From Rhodobacteraceae bacterium UBA6796 (lineage in GTDB: Bacteria; Pseudomonadota; Alphaproteobacteria; Rhodobacterales; Rhodobacteraceae), in assembly GCA_002452815.1 (NCBI GenBank), contig DKFM01000001.1, forward strand, positions 83,779 through 147,778: 64,000 nt of DNA, given 5' to 3'. Position numbers and translations under genes: made by a program. Position 1 is the stretch's first letter. Every line of letters starts with the position of its first letter. The notes beneath the pieces are model-generated. The model did not search any database. It saw only the letters and a list, made by a program, of their open reading frames with translations, and was not told the DNA's origin. Below, piece after piece: positions 1-8,416 of this stretch.

Positions 1-731
1 AACACGCCTTCCGGGTTCAGCGCCAGCACGTCTTCGGCGGTGGCCGATGCGGGCAGGACCGTCACGTCGCAGCCCGCCGATGCCAGGCAGCGCAGGATGT
101 TGCGTTTCGCGCCATAGTCGATGGCCACGACTTTCAGACCCGGCCCTTCGCGCTTGCTATAGCCTTCCGGCCAGGCCCAGCGTTTCTCGTTCCAGGTGTA
201 GCTTTGCGCGCAGGTCACCTCTTTCGCGAGGTCGAGCCCGACAAGGCCCTTCCACTCGCGCGCCTTCTTCACCAGCGCTTCGATATCGAACACGCCATCC
301 GGGCTATGGGCAATGGCGACATGCGGCGCGCCTTGCTGGCGGATCGCGCGGGTCAGGCGGCGGGTATCGACACCGCCAATGCCGATGCGGTCGTTCTTTT
401 CCAGCCAGCGAACCAGATCGGCGGTGGCGCGCCAGTTCGACGGCTCGGTCGGGTCCCATTTCACCACCATGCCGGCTGCGCCCGGGGCGCCGGCCTCGTC
501 ATCCTCGGGGGTGACGCCGACGTTGCCGATATGCGGGAAGGTGAAGGTCACGACCTGACCGGCATAGGACGGGTCGGTCATGATTTCCTGATAGCCGGTC
601 ATCGCGGTGTTGAACACCAGTTCGGCCACCGTCACGCCGGTCGCGCCAAAGCCCTTGCCGTAGAACAACTGCCCGTCCGCCAGCGCAATCAGTGCGGTGG
701 GCTTTTCCGATGACTGATGGTTTGCAGGCAT
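1..731 (-). CDS. carA: Carbamoyl-phosphate synthase small subunit, C-terminus cut by window edge
   Basis: The glutaminase subunit of carbamoyl-phosphate synthase releases ammonia from glutamine for the large subunit, feeding pyrimidine and arginine synthesis in the cytoplasm. About 243 codons are present. They cover the N-terminal CPSase domain (LADGQLFYGKGFGATG, MTGYQEIMTDP, PHIGNVG) and the first strand of the class I glutamine amidotransferase domain (VVAIDYGAKRNILR). The catalytic Cys and His lie beyond base 1. The family is usually about 380-390 residues, so roughly the last third is missing only because of the window edge. The start ATG at 731 is the only sensible one, and a good promoter lies just upstream. 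Identification is by recognition of conserved motifs. Confidence 0.95.
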   Translation of the reverse strand, partial: MPANHQSSEKPTALIALADGQLFYGKGFGATGVTVAELVFNTAMTGYQEIMTDPSYAGQVVTFTFPHIGNVGVTPEDDEAGAPGAAGMVVKWDPTEPSNWRATADLVRWLEKNDRIGIGGVDTRRLTRAIRQQGAPHVAIAHSPDGVFDIEALVKKAREWKGLVGLDLAKEVTCAQSYTWNEKRWAWPEGYSKREGPGLKVVAIDYGAKRNILRCLASAGCDVTVLPASATAEDVLALNPEGV

Positions 732-761
732 GGTGCGACTCCCCGGGGCAAAATCTGCTGG

Positions 762-790
762 AACCTACGGGGGCAGAGGTCCGGGGTCAA
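762..790 (-). promoter_or_regulatory. Putative sigma-70-type promoter of carA
   Basis: On the minus strand TTGACC (785-790) is followed after exactly 17 bases by TAGGTT (762-767), and the carA ATG lies about 30 bases further on. Element sequence and spacing fit a housekeeping promoter. This is pattern matching only, with no start-site data. Confidence 0.5.
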
Positions 791-898
791 GGGGGTAAGG
801 ATTATTCCTGTAGCTCAATAATATCAATTGGTTAGCTGTATTGTGCCGGGGCGCGACTGCGGTTATTCTGTCTGCCTTGATTATATGGGGGCAAGACC

Positions 899-1357
899 AT
901 GGAGATGCGCGAGCGGATCGCCACGGCGCTGAAAGATGCGATGAAATCGAAGGATCAGGAGCGGCTGTCGACGCTGCGGCTGATCAATGCGGCCATCAAG
1001 GACCGCGAGATCGCCATGCGCGGCGCGGGCGATGGCGCCTCTGTCGGGGATGCCGAGGTGCTGGCGATCATGGGCAAGATGGTCAAGCAACGCCAGGAAT
1101 CCGCGCGTGCCTATGAAGAGGGCGGGCGGCTGGAACTGGCGGAAAAGGAATTGCGCGAGGTCAGCGTGATCGAGGAGTTCCTGCCGCGCCAGCTGTCGGG
1201 CGACGAGGTCGAGGCCGCAGTCAGCGCCGCGATCGCCAAGGTCGGCGCCAGCTCGATCCGCGACATGGGCCGGGTGATGGCCGAGCTGAAGGGCAAATAC
1301 ACCGGCCAGATGGATTTCGGCGCGGTCGGCCCGATGGTGAAAGACAAGCTGGGCTGA
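899..1357 (+). CDS. GatB/YqeY domain-containing protein
   Basis: A 152-residue protein of the YqeY family, a free-standing relative of the C-terminal tRNA-interacting domain of GatB amidotransferase. The molecular role is not settled; the family is found next to many housekeeping genes. The sequence is helical and charged from the start (MRERIATALKDAMKSKD), with the family signatures LRLINAAIKDREI and FLPRQLSGDEVE and a C-terminal GKYTGQMDFG. The length is typical. Two in-frame ATGs (899 and 905) are possible starts; the first is used here. It is divergent from carA and convergent with the outer-membrane protein gene, and the two converge on a shared terminator. Confidence 0.9.
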   Translation: MEMRERIATALKDAMKSKDQERLSTLRLINAAIKDREIAMRGAGDGASVGDAEVLAIMGKMVKQRQESARAYEEGGRLELAEKELREVSVIEEFLPRQLSGDEVEAAVSAAIAKVGASSIRDMGRVMAELKGKYTGQMDFGAVGPMVKDKLG

Positions 1358-1385
1358 CGCGGCGCAAGCGGCCAGCCTGAAATGC

Positions 1386-1415
1386 AAAACGGCGCGGGGG
1401 GACCCGCGCCGTTTT
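1386..1415. terminator. Bidirectional rho-independent terminator
   Basis: A perfect 13-bp stem (AAAACGGCGCGGG / CCCGCGCCGTTTT) encloses a 4-base loop. The A and T ends provide U-tracts on both strands. It sits between the convergent YqeY-type gene and the outer-membrane protein gene. Confidence 0.85.
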
Positions 1416-1432
1416 CCGTTCTGTCGTCAGCG

Positions 1433-2287
1433 TCAGTCGAGCACTTCTGCCCAGGCTGCCGCCAGGCCCGGCGTGTAGGGCGTGCGCAGGTTGTTGACCT
1501 GCCCCGGCTTGCCGAAGGACATTTTCAACCCCAGCTGGATGCTGTTGTCTTCACCGTCATCTTCGCTGTTGGCGGTGATTTCCATGTGGCTGATCTGGGC
1601 GGTCGCGAAAAGGTTCGGACGCAGTTCGTACTCACCCCCCAAGGCGATCTTGGTGTATTCACCCCAATCGTCCTCATCTTCGAAGATGTTGGGCGAACGG
1701 CCCCATTCGCCTTCAAGGCGCATCAGCAGCCGATCACGCTGCATCGACATGCCGACCTTGCCGAAGTGCCCTTTGAACGCGGTGTCGTTCTCGTCGCCGA
1801 CCATGTCAGCATAGCCATACTGACCATAGATAGCCGCACCCGGGAGCAACTCGGCTTCGGCTTCGAGGCCGTAGAGCGTGCCGTTGACATAGCTGTTGTA
1901 GGTCCCGGCGTCATCGCCCTGGAACCAGTTCTTGCCAGCGAAGATGCCGACATATGCCTTCTCGCCGATCTCGCGGCCTGCGTGCAGACCAAGCGCGGCG
2001 GCCTTGTTCGGCGCAAAGCTGTCGAAATAGGTTTCGCCGCCATCATCCCGACCCATGATCGCGAAATCCAGCGTTCCACGCCAGCCACTGTAGTCGGTGC
2101 CGACATAACCTTGAAGCGAACGGCTCGACACGCCGTACTTTTCGCCATCGTCGTCGGTGCTCAGAACGTGGTCGCGCCCGATTGCGAAGCCAATATCGCC
2201 ATAAACATTCATCGGCATCTCTGCCGATGCGGCTGCCCCGAAGAGTGCCATAACACTTGCGGCGGTCAAAATTTTGTAAGTGGACAT
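1433..2287 (-). CDS. Porin-like outer membrane protein
   Basis: A 284-residue protein with a clear Sec signal peptide (MSTYKILTAASVMALFGAAASA). The rest is a beta-rich, acidic chain of alternating short strands with aromatic girdle residues and DDGE-type loops, as in Rhodobacterales porin or outer-membrane beta-barrel proteins. The start at 2287 is chosen because GAGAAGGGG lies about 6 bases upstream; an in-frame ATG 18 bases earlier has no such site and would spoil the signal peptide. The chain ends in VLD rather than the terminal aromatic residue usual for porins, so the barrel type is uncertain. It probably acts as a non-specific or small-solute channel; no substrate can be assigned. Confidence 0.7.
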   Translation of the reverse strand: MSTYKILTAASVMALFGAAASAEMPMNVYGDIGFAIGRDHVLSTDDDGEKYGVSSRSLQGYVGTDYSGWRGTLDFAIMGRDDGGETYFDSFAPNKAAALGLHAGREIGEKAYVGIFAGKNWFQGDDAGTYNSYVNGTLYGLEAEAELLPGAAIYGQYGYADMVGDENDTAFKGHFGKVGMSMQRDRLLMRLEGEWGRSPNIFEDEDDWGEYTKIALGGEYELRPNLFATAQISHMEITANSEDDGEDNSIQLGLKMSFGKPGQVNNLRTPYTPGLAAAWAEVLD

Positions 2288-2398
2288 CCCGTTTCCCCTT
2301 CTCAATGCAGTGCCACCTTATGCCTGTCGCCTGGGGGAGGCATGAGTAAATGTCGATGGACGCAGTTTCCGCTAGGGAATGTTGCTTTGTTACATCGT

Positions 2399-2878
2399 TC
2401 AGCGCAGCATTCTGAGTCTTGCGGCCAACTCGCCGCACAGGCGCCGCCGTTCTTCGGGCGTCAGAAAGGCGCCGAGTTCGACCACGCGGGGTCCGCCGGT
2501 CAGGGTCAGGTAATCCGGCACGGGGTGGGCCGACAGGTGGGGCGTGATCCAGTAGGGGTTGGCCTGCCAGTCCTGCGCGGGCTTGCCCGGGGCGCGGTGG
2601 CTCAGGTGGATGCGATCGCGGCCAAGCTCCAGCTCCTCGATTATCTCCCCCGAGCGATAGCTGCGTGCCAGCGCGAACCAGATCCCCCAGACCGTGGCCG
2701 CCAGAAACGGCAGCAGGGCCCAAAGTATCGGCGAGCCCAGAACCGCAAGCAAGGGAAGCGCCAGAAAGGCCGCGGTGGCGCCGATGAAGGCCACGAAGCC
2801 CGACTTCGGCAGGCTGCGATAGGGCCAGAGCCGCAGCCTGACCGTGCCATCCTGCTGTTCGGACCAGTGGTAGGGCAT
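2399..2878 (-). CDS. DUF2244 domain-containing membrane protein
   Basis: A 159-residue protein of the DUF2244 family. Two closely spaced hydrophobic segments (about residues 27-65) follow an N-terminal LRLWPYRSL motif. After them comes a soluble tail with ELELGRDRI and a TLTGGPRVVELGAFLTPEER motif typical of the family. The start at 2878 follows GGGGGA. Its function is not established. It lies downstream of ctaD on the same strand, but a strong terminator separates the two, so separate transcription is likely. The link to respiration is inferred from position only. Confidence 0.8.
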   Translation of the reverse strand: MPYHWSEQQDGTVRLRLWPYRSLPKSGFVAFIGATAAFLALPLLAVLGSPILWALLPFLAATVWGIWFALARSYRSGEIIEELELGRDRIHLSHRAPGKPAQDWQANPYWITPHLSAHPVPDYLTLTGGPRVVELGAFLTPEERRRLCGELAARLRMLR

Positions 2879-2952
2879 CGGTTCCCCCGTTGTCGCTGTG
2901 CCACGATAGGGGCGCACCCCGGTTTTGCAAAGGGCGCCGCCCGCGAATGCAA

Positions 2953-2976
2953 AAGGCCCCGGACATCCGGGGCCTT
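2953..2976 (-). terminator. Rho-independent terminator of ctaD
   Basis: A 10-bp stem AAGGCCCCGG / CCGGGGCCTT with a 4-base loop. The minus-strand transcript continues into TTTTG just after the ctaD stop codon. Confidence 0.8.
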
Positions 2977-2994
2977 CGCTATGGTGTCTGCGGC

Positions 2995-4665
2995 TCAATG
3001 CGCGTGGCTGTGGTCCCAGTCCTCGCGTGTGGGCAGCTGCTCGAACGTGTGTTCGGGCGGCGGGCAGGGCAGGGTCCATTCCAGCGTGTCGGCGTATTCG
3101 TTCCAATAGTTGTTCTGGGTCACGCGTTTGCCGTAGCGCAGGGTGTAGAACACGATCCCGATGAAGAACACGAAGGACGCGAAGGAGAGGAAGGCGCCGT
3201 AGGACGAGATCTTGTTCCAGTAGGCGAAGGCCTCGTTATAGTCGATGTAGCGGCGCGGCATGCCCTGACGGCCCAGGAAGTGCTGCGGGAAGAAGATCAT
3301 GTTCGAGCCGATGAACATCATCCAGAAGTGCAGCTTGCCCGCCCATTCGGGGTATTGCCGCCCCGACATCTTGCCGATCCAGAAATAGATCCCGGCAAAG
3401 ATGGCGAAAACGGCGCCCAGGGACATCACATAATGGAAGTGGGCCACGACGTAATAGGTGTCATGATACACCCGGTCGAGCGGCGCCTGGGACAGCACGA
3501 CGCCGGTGACCCCACCCACGGTGAACAGGAACAGGAAGCCGAAAGCCCAGAGCATCGGCGTCTTGAACTCGATCGAGCCGCCCCACATCGTCGCGATCCA
3601 GCTGAAGACCTTCACGCCGGTCGGCACCGCGATGACCATGGTCGCCAGCATGAAATAGCTTTGCTGGGTCAGCGACAGGCCCACGGTATACATGTGGTGC
3701 GCCCAGACGACGAAACCCAGCACCCCGATCGCCACCATCGCATAGACCATCGGCAGATAGCCGAAGACCGGCTTGCGCGAGAAGGTCGCGATGACGTGGG
3801 AAATGATGCCGAAGCCCGGCAGGATGATGATATAGACCTCGGGGTGACCGAAGAACCACAGGATGTGCTGATACAGGATCGGATCGCCGCCGCCCGACGG
3901 GTCGAAGAAGGTGGTGCCGAAGTTGCGGTCCATCAGCAGCATGGTGATCGCGCCCGCCAGCACCGGCAGGCTCAGCAGGATCAGCCACGAGGTGACAAAG
4001 ATCGACCAGCCGAACAGCGGCACCTTGTGCATGGTCATGCCCGGCGCGCGCATGTTCAGGAAGGTGGTGATCATGTTGATCGCGCCCAGAATCGAGCTGG
4101 CGCCCGAAACGTGGACGGCGAAGATCGCCAGATCCATCGAATAGCCGCCTTCGTTGGTGGACAGCGGCGGATAAAGCACCCAGCCCACACCCGACCCCGA
4201 CTGCCCGTTGCCGCCCGGGGCCAGCAGCGAGGCGATGCCAAGCGCAACGCCCGCGACATAGAGCCAGTAGCTGAGGTTGTTCAGTCGCGGGAAGGCCATG
4301 TCCGGCGCGCCGATATGCAGCGGCATGAAATAGTTGCCGAAACCGCCGAACAGCGCCGGGATCACCACGAAGAACATCATCAGCACGCCGTGATAGGTGA
4401 TCATCACGTTCCACAGATGGCCGTTCGGGGTGCATTCCTGCGTGCTGTCGGCGATGAAGCGTGCGCCCTCGGCACACATGTATTGCACGCCGGGGTCCAT
4501 CAGTTCGAGCCGCATGTAAACGGTGAACATCACCGAGATCAGGCCGACGACCCCTGCGGTGAACAGATAGAGTATCCCGATATCCTTATGGTTGGTGGAC
4601 ATGAACCAGCGGGTAAAGAACCCGCGTCCGTCATGCGCACCGCCGTGAACGGCTGCGTCCGCCAT
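2995..4665 (-). CDS. ctaD: Cytochrome c oxidase subunit I, aa3 type
   Basis: The catalytic subunit of the aa3 oxidase in the inner membrane carries heme a and the heme a3-CuB centre and pumps protons. The 556 residues closely resemble Rhodobacter sphaeroides CtaD. All key residues are visible: GHPEVY (CuB His, D-channel Glu and the cross-linked Tyr), WAHHMY (two CuB His), [10 protein letters not shown] (heme a3 and heme a His), PTGVKVFSW (K-channel Lys) and GAPDMAFPR (D-channel entry Asp). The start MADAAVHG at 4665 is preceded by AGGGAGGA. The gene is solitary: subunits II and III and the assembly genes are not nearby, as is also the case in Rhodobacter. The cytochrome c2 gene upstream probably encodes a natural electron donor. 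Confidence 0.98.
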   Translation of the reverse strand: MADAAVHGGAHDGRGFFTRWFMSTNHKDIGILYLFTAGVVGLISVMFTVYMRLELMDPGVQYMCAEGARFIADSTQECTPNGHLWNVMITYHGVLMMFFVVIPALFGGFGNYFMPLHIGAPDMAFPRLNNLSYWLYVAGVALGIASLLAPGGNGQSGSGVGWVLYPPLSTNEGGYSMDLAIFAVHVSGASSILGAINMITTFLNMRAPGMTMHKVPLFGWSIFVTSWLILLSLPVLAGAITMLLMDRNFGTTFFDPSGGGDPILYQHILWFFGHPEVYIIILPGFGIISHVIATFSRKPVFGYLPMVYAMVAIGVLGFVVWAHHMYTVGLSLTQQSYFMLATMVIAVPTGVKVFSWIATMWGGSIEFKTPMLWAFGFLFLFTVGGVTGVVLSQAPLDRVYHDTYYVVAHFHYVMSLGAVFAIFAGIYFWIGKMSGRQYPEWAGKLHFWMMFIGSNMIFFPQHFLGRQGMPRRYIDYNEAFAYWNKISSYGAFLSFASFVFFIGIVFYTLRYGKRVTQNNYWNEYADTLEWTLPCPPPEHTFEQLPTREDWDHSHAH

Positions 4666-4720
4666 GCTTTCCTCCCTGTATCGCAGGTCGGGCTCTCCCT
4701 TCCCGGGCCTGCATAAGGAA

Positions 4721-4749
4721 TTTCTAGAATGCAAATTTCGCCACGGCAA
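4721..4749 (-). promoter_or_regulatory. Putative promoter of ctaD
   Basis: On the minus strand TTGCCG (4744-4749) and TAGAAA (4721-4726) are 17 bases apart, about 55 bases upstream of the ctaD start. The spacing is good and the hexamers are moderately close to consensus. Confidence 0.4.
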
Positions 4750-4851
4750 CGATTGAAGGGCAAAACCTGCGAAAAAATGTCGCAGAGCATCCGGGCGACG
4801 GATCGCCGGCGGGGTGGCGTAAGACGTGGCGTTGGGGTGTGCCATGAAAAA

Positions 4852-4880
4852 GCCCCGGCGGACGCGCGGTCCGCCGGGGC
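4852..4880 (-). terminator. Rho-independent terminator of the cytochrome c2 gene
   Basis: A 12-bp perfect stem (GCCCCGGCGGAC / GTCCGCCGGGGC) with a 5-base loop is followed on the minus strand by TTTTTC. It lies downstream of the cytochrome c2 stop codon. Confidence 0.85.
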
Positions 4881-4905
4881 GTTTCTGGCGCGGATGCGCC
4901 GGGTG

Positions 4906-5322
4906 TTATTCCGCCGGTTTCAGCGAGGCCAGGTAGGCCGCGATGTCGGGCTGATTCTTCTTCTGCTTGTGGGTCATGCCCGATTTCGCAGCGGCGTCGC
5001 CGGTTTTCTCTTTCAGCCAGGCGGCCGGGTCGGTCATGTAGGCGGCCAGTTCAGCCTCGTCCCAGACCATCCCGCCTTCGCCAACCGATTTGATCGAATC
5101 CTTGTATTTGAACCCTTCGACCGAGCCGACATGGCGGCCGACAACGCCATAGAGGTTCGGGCCGACCTTGCCGCCCTTGACGATTTCGGTGCCGTCATCG
5201 GCGACGATCATGTGGCAGGCTTTGCATTTGCCGAATTCTTTTTCGCCGACGGCGACGTCCTGGGCGAACGAGGGGGTGGCAAGCGCCAGAGCGGCGAGGG
5301 TGGCATAAAGGCTGATCTTCAT
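4906..5322 (-). CDS. cycA: Cytochrome c2-type periplasmic cytochrome
   Basis: A soluble periplasmic class I cytochrome c of 138 residues with a signal peptide (MKISLYATLAALALATPSFA). The heme site CKACH lies near the mature N-terminus, GPNLYGVVGR is the conserved class I loop, and the Met ligand sits in KSGMTHK near the C-terminus. In Rhodobacter, cytochrome c2 carries electrons from the bc1 complex to the aa3 oxidase or the reaction centre. The start at 5322 follows AAGGAA; an upstream in-frame extension would precede the signal peptide and is rejected. The neighbouring ctaD supports an oxidase-donor role. The symbol cycA rests on resemblance. Confidence 0.88.
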   Translation of the reverse strand: MKISLYATLAALALATPSFAQDVAVGEKEFGKCKACHMIVADDGTEIVKGGKVGPNLYGVVGRHVGSVEGFKYKDSIKSVGEGGMVWDEAELAAYMTDPAAWLKEKTGDAAAKSGMTHKQKKNQPDIAAYLASLKPAE

Positions 5323-5429
5323 CGCTGGTTCCTTGATGTCATGTCTCGGCCCGACGGGCCGTGGGTGTTGGGCAGATAGGGCCCTCGGGGCCTTCTTACC
5401 ACGGGGCAAAAGGTCGCGTTACCCCTTTT

Positions 5430-6107
5430 TTATGTGGCTTTTGCGACTTTCGGCTCGGAGTTGCCGAATATGCATTCAAATTCATGAATAAGAGCATTGT
5501 CAAGGTCCGCCATCGTTACCGGCAGGCCCATGTCCACAAGGCTGGTTACCCCGTGCTCGCGGATGCCGCAGGGCACAATTCCGGTAAAATGCGACAGATC
5601 CGGTTCGACATTGATCGAAATGCCATGGAAGCTGACCCAGCGGCGCAGCTTGACCCCGATCGCGGCGATCTTGTCTTCGCGCTGGGCGCCATCGGGGCCG
5701 CGCGGCTTGTCGGGGCGGGTGACCCACACGCCGACCCGGCCCTCGCGGATCTCGCCGGTGACGTTGAATTCGGCCAGCGCGGCGATCACCCATTTTTCCA
5801 GGTTGCAGACGAAGCGGCGCACGTCGCGGCCGCGCTTGTTCAGATCCAGCATCACATAGGCCACGCGCTGACCCGGGCCGTGATAGGTGTATTGCCCGCC
5901 GCGCCCGGCCTCATAGACCGGAAAACGCCCGGGGTCGGTCAGGTCTTCGGGCTTGGCCGAAGTTCCCGCAGTATACAGTGGCGGATGTTCAAGCAACCAG
6001 ATCGCCTCGTCCGCTTCGCCTGCGGCGATTGCCGCGACACGGGCCTCCATGAAGGCAAGCGCCTCGTCATAGGGCACGGGCGCTTCGGCGTGAATCCATT
6101 CGACCAT
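5430..6107 (-). CDS. lipB: Lipoyl(octanoyl) transferase
   Basis: LipB moves octanoyl from octanoyl-ACP onto lipoyl domains of 2-oxoacid dehydrogenases and GcvH, the first step of endogenous lipoate attachment. The 225-residue chain has the family signature [12 protein letters not shown], the lysine segment [20 protein letters not shown] and the catalytic cysteine in [11 protein letters not shown]. The start ATG at 6107 follows AGGAGG. It lies upstream of the cytochrome c2 gene on the same strand, with about 107 bases between the coding regions. Confidence 0.95.
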   Translation of the reverse strand: MVEWIHAEAPVPYDEALAFMEARVAAIAAGEADEAIWLLEHPPLYTAGTSAKPEDLTDPGRFPVYEAGRGGQYTYHGPGQRVAYVMLDLNKRGRDVRRFVCNLEKWVIAALAEFNVTGEIREGRVGVWVTRPDKPRGPDGAQREDKIAAIGVKLRRWVSFHGISINVEPDLSHFTGIVPCGIREHGVTSLVDMGLPVTMADLDNALIHEFECIFGNSEPKVAKAT

Positions 6108-6270
6108 TGGGGCCTCCTGCGAAGTTTCTTTCGAAGTAGGTCAACAAAGCCCTTGCCTCAAGCGCGATTTGGTCGAAGACTTCACAGGGATTTGATGATG
6201 TAGGGCCGGGACTGCGCCGGACCGCCATTTTGGCGATGCACAGGCGCCTCCGGCAGGTTTGGAGGGTGAT

Positions 6271-7734
6271 ATGGCACGCAAATACCTGACATTGGGGGCG
6301 CTTGCGCTGAGCGTAGCACTGATGCCCGGCACCGCTGTTTTCGCGGGGGGATCGGACATCGTGGGCGGGATCATCGGCGGGGTGATCGGCGGCGCGATCG
6401 TGAACGAGGCGAACAAGAATCGCCGCACGACGACGCGCACCGTCACCAAGAAGCCCGCGGTCAGCAGCTATCAGCGCGAGCAGAACCGTGAGGTGCAGAC
6501 TGCGCTGAACTATTTCGGCTATCCGGTGGGCACCCCCGACGGGGTGATCGGCGCCAAGTCGCGTGCTGCGATCAGCCAGTATCAGATGCTGCTGGGCTAT
6601 CCCGCGACCGGCCAGATCACCGAGGTCGAGCGGCAGATCCTTGTCACCAGCTATCAGCGCGCAATGATCGGCGGACCGCAGGTGCAGCAGGCCGTCAGCG
6701 GGCTGCAGGGCATGCGGGGCCTGCTGCTTGCGCAGCGCGACCAGATGTATGGCACCGCGGGCGGCGCCCCGACGATGGCGGGCCAGCAGGGGATGCCGAT
6801 GCCGCAGCAGGCGCCGGGCACGATGGTGATGCAACCGGGGATGCCGATGGCGGTGCCGGGGATGGTCGGCGGGGCCGCAGGCACGATGGTGATGCAGCCG
6901 GCAGCGCCCATGCCTGCGATGCCCGGGTTCGGCGCGCAAATGGCCGCGCAACCCGTGGCGCCCACACCCGCAATGCCCTCGTTCGGGGCGGGAATGGTGC
7001 CGCAGCCGGTCACGGCCAAGGCCTATTGCACGCAGGTGCAGGCCAAGACCGGCGCCAACGGCGGGCTGCAGAAGGTCGCGATGATGAGCGATCCGGCGCA
7101 GGCTCTGGGCGAGCAATTCTGTCAGGTCTCGGCCGAGGCGCGCGAACAGGGCACGGCACTGGTCGCGCAGATCCAGGGCTTCACCCCGGCGCAGATCTCC
7201 GAGCAGTGCCGCGGTTTTGGTGCGCTGCTGGCCGATCAGGTCGCGCTGCTGACGACCACGCCGCGTGATGACATGATCGCCTCGATCCAGGGGTTCCTGG
7301 CGCAGTCGGGCATGGACGAGGCGCAGACCGCCGGCACGGCCCGGGTCTGTCTGGCGATGGGCTACGCCGATGACGAGATGCCGGTGGCGCTCGGGTCGGC
7401 GCTGGTTCTGGCGGGCACCGGAAACATGGTCTATGCCGAATTCATCGGTCACCATCTGGCGGCGGGCGTCGGCACCGAGAAACACCCCGATCTGGCGCTT
7501 GACTGGTATGAGCTGGGGCTGAACGCGCTGTCGATCGGACAAACCCCTGTCTTTGCGGCCGGTCAGCCCGATCGTGCCGCGCTGATCCACAAGGCGGCCT
7601 TCGCGCTCAACGGCCGCTCGGACGCACCGCCTGCGGCGCCGACGCCGGTTGCAGCGCCGTCGCCCGGGCTTGCGGGGTTTGGCGCGGCGGCGGCCAAGCT
7701 GCTGCAAACGGGCGGGCAGGGCAGCCAGCCCTGA
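6271..7734 (+). CDS. Secreted peptidoglycan-binding domain protein with low-complexity repeat
   Basis: A 487-residue exported protein. A signal peptide (MARKYLTLGALALSVALMPGTAVFA) is followed by a glycine-rich segment (GGIIGGVIGGAI) like that of outer-membrane or glycine-zipper proteins. Next is a PG_binding_1-type repeat at about residues 60-110 (REVQTALNYFGYP, DGVIGAKSRAAISQYQ). A Pro/Met/Gln/Ala-rich stretch then repeats GTMVMQP and PAMPGFG/PAMPSFG motifs. A C-terminal half with four cysteines matches nothing I recognise. The start at 6271 follows GGAGG. Likely role: an envelope protein touching the cell wall; its activity is unknown. Confidence 0.8.
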   Translation: MARKYLTLGALALSVALMPGTAVFAGGSDIVGGIIGGVIGGAIVNEANKNRRTTTRTVTKKPAVSSYQREQNREVQTALNYFGYPVGTPDGVIGAKSRAAISQYQMLLGYPATGQITEVERQILVTSYQRAMIGGPQVQQAVSGLQGMRGLLLAQRDQMYGTAGGAPTMAGQQGMPMPQQAPGTMVMQPGMPMAVPGMVGGAAGTMVMQPAAPMPAMPGFGAQMAAQPVAPTPAMPSFGAGMVPQPVTAKAYCTQVQAKTGANGGLQKVAMMSDPAQALGEQFCQVSAEAREQGTALVAQIQGFTPAQISEQCRGFGALLADQVALLTTTPRDDMIASIQGFLAQSGMDEAQTAGTARVCLAMGYADDEMPVALGSALVLAGTGNMVYAEFIGHHLAAGVGTEKHPDLALDWYELGLNALSIGQTPVFAAGQPDRAALIHKAAFALNGRSDAPPAAPTPVAAPSPGLAGFGAAAAKLLQTGGQGSQP

Positions 7735-7889
7735 GGTCCGGCGGCCGGGTTTCCCGCAGGGGGCGCTGTGGCGCCCCTTGCGCATTTCCGCAGGACACAG
7801 ACGCGCCGCAAAAAGATCGCCCTGCGTGTAAAAACCCCCTTTCCTTCGAGCACCCTCTCGGATAAGACGCCGCCACCAAGCCAAGATGT

Positions 7890-7976
7890 GCGGTCGTGGC
7901 GGAATTGGTAGACGCGCAGCGTTGAGGTCGCTGTGGGGTAACTCCCGTGAAAGTTCGAGTCTTTTCGACCGCACCA
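7890..7976 (+). tRNA. tRNA-Leu (anticodon GAG)
   Basis: A complete 87-base class II tRNA. The 7-bp acceptor stem is GCGGTCG / CGACCGC, the anticodon arm CAGCG-TTGAGGT-CGCTG has GAG in the loop, a long variable arm is present, the T-arm contains GTTCGAG, and the discriminator A is followed by an encoded CCA. It reads CUU and CUC codons. Confidence 0.96.
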
Positions 7977-7980
7977 AGAC

Positions 7981-8019
7981 CTTCCCTAAATTGCAGAAAA
8001 ACACTGCAATTTAGGGAAG
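7981..8019. repeat. Perfect 16-bp inverted repeat just after tRNA-Leu
   Basis: CTTCCCTAAATTGCAG (7981-7996) and its exact reverse complement (8004-8019) flank the 7-base loop AAAAACA. The hairpin begins four bases after the tRNA CCA end and is much richer in A+T than its surroundings. No U-tract follows, so it is not a textbook rho-independent terminator. It could end the tRNA transcript, mark a 3' processing site, or be a scar of an integrated element. Confidence 0.75.
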
Positions 8020-8416
8020 CTCCTGCAAGACGCGGGGCCCTCAGCGCATCAGCTTCTTGCAGCTGCAGCCGTTTTGCCCCATCCAGCCACGCAGGTTTGA
8101 CGCATGCGGTTGCGCACGGTGGGGCGGTGTCCGGCTTTCGCAAACTGCCAAGCGGCGCGTGGCGCGCAGAAGTCCGTGAATGGCCAGCTCCGGGCCTTTT
8201 AACGGAACGCCTTGAGCGACCGGCGTCCGCCCAAAGCGCCCGGTCGTGCCTGGCACGGCATGGGCTAAACCCCTGCCCATGGATGCCGGCCGCGGTTGAT
8301 AGAACATGCGTCCAAGGGCTCCCCCTTCTGGATGCCCTGCAAATACCCGCCTTGTGATCTCGCGCCAGATGGGCGTAACTTATCGGCAGTTCATGTAGTG
8401 GAGGCGAGGAGTTCTC
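8020..8416. other. Intergenic stretch without recognisable gene
   Basis: About 400 bases between the tRNA-Leu hairpin and the TAXI binding-protein gene. Open frames on both strands are short, rich in Arg/Pro/Ser and have no ribosome sites, so I see no coding potential. The last part (from about 8340) should contain the promoter and leader of the TRAP operon, ending with the ribosome site AGGAG at 8407-8411. Confidence 0.6.

Noticed and set aside
841..1116. A plus-strand frame overlapping the start of the YqeY-type gene
   Set aside because: It runs in another frame through the YqeY-type gene, which has clear family motifs; the overlap is a shadow.
7947..8357. A plus-strand frame of 136 codons starting inside tRNA-Leu
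   Set aside because: It overlaps the tRNA and the perfect hairpin, has no ribosome site and has an unnatural Arg/Ser/Pro composition.
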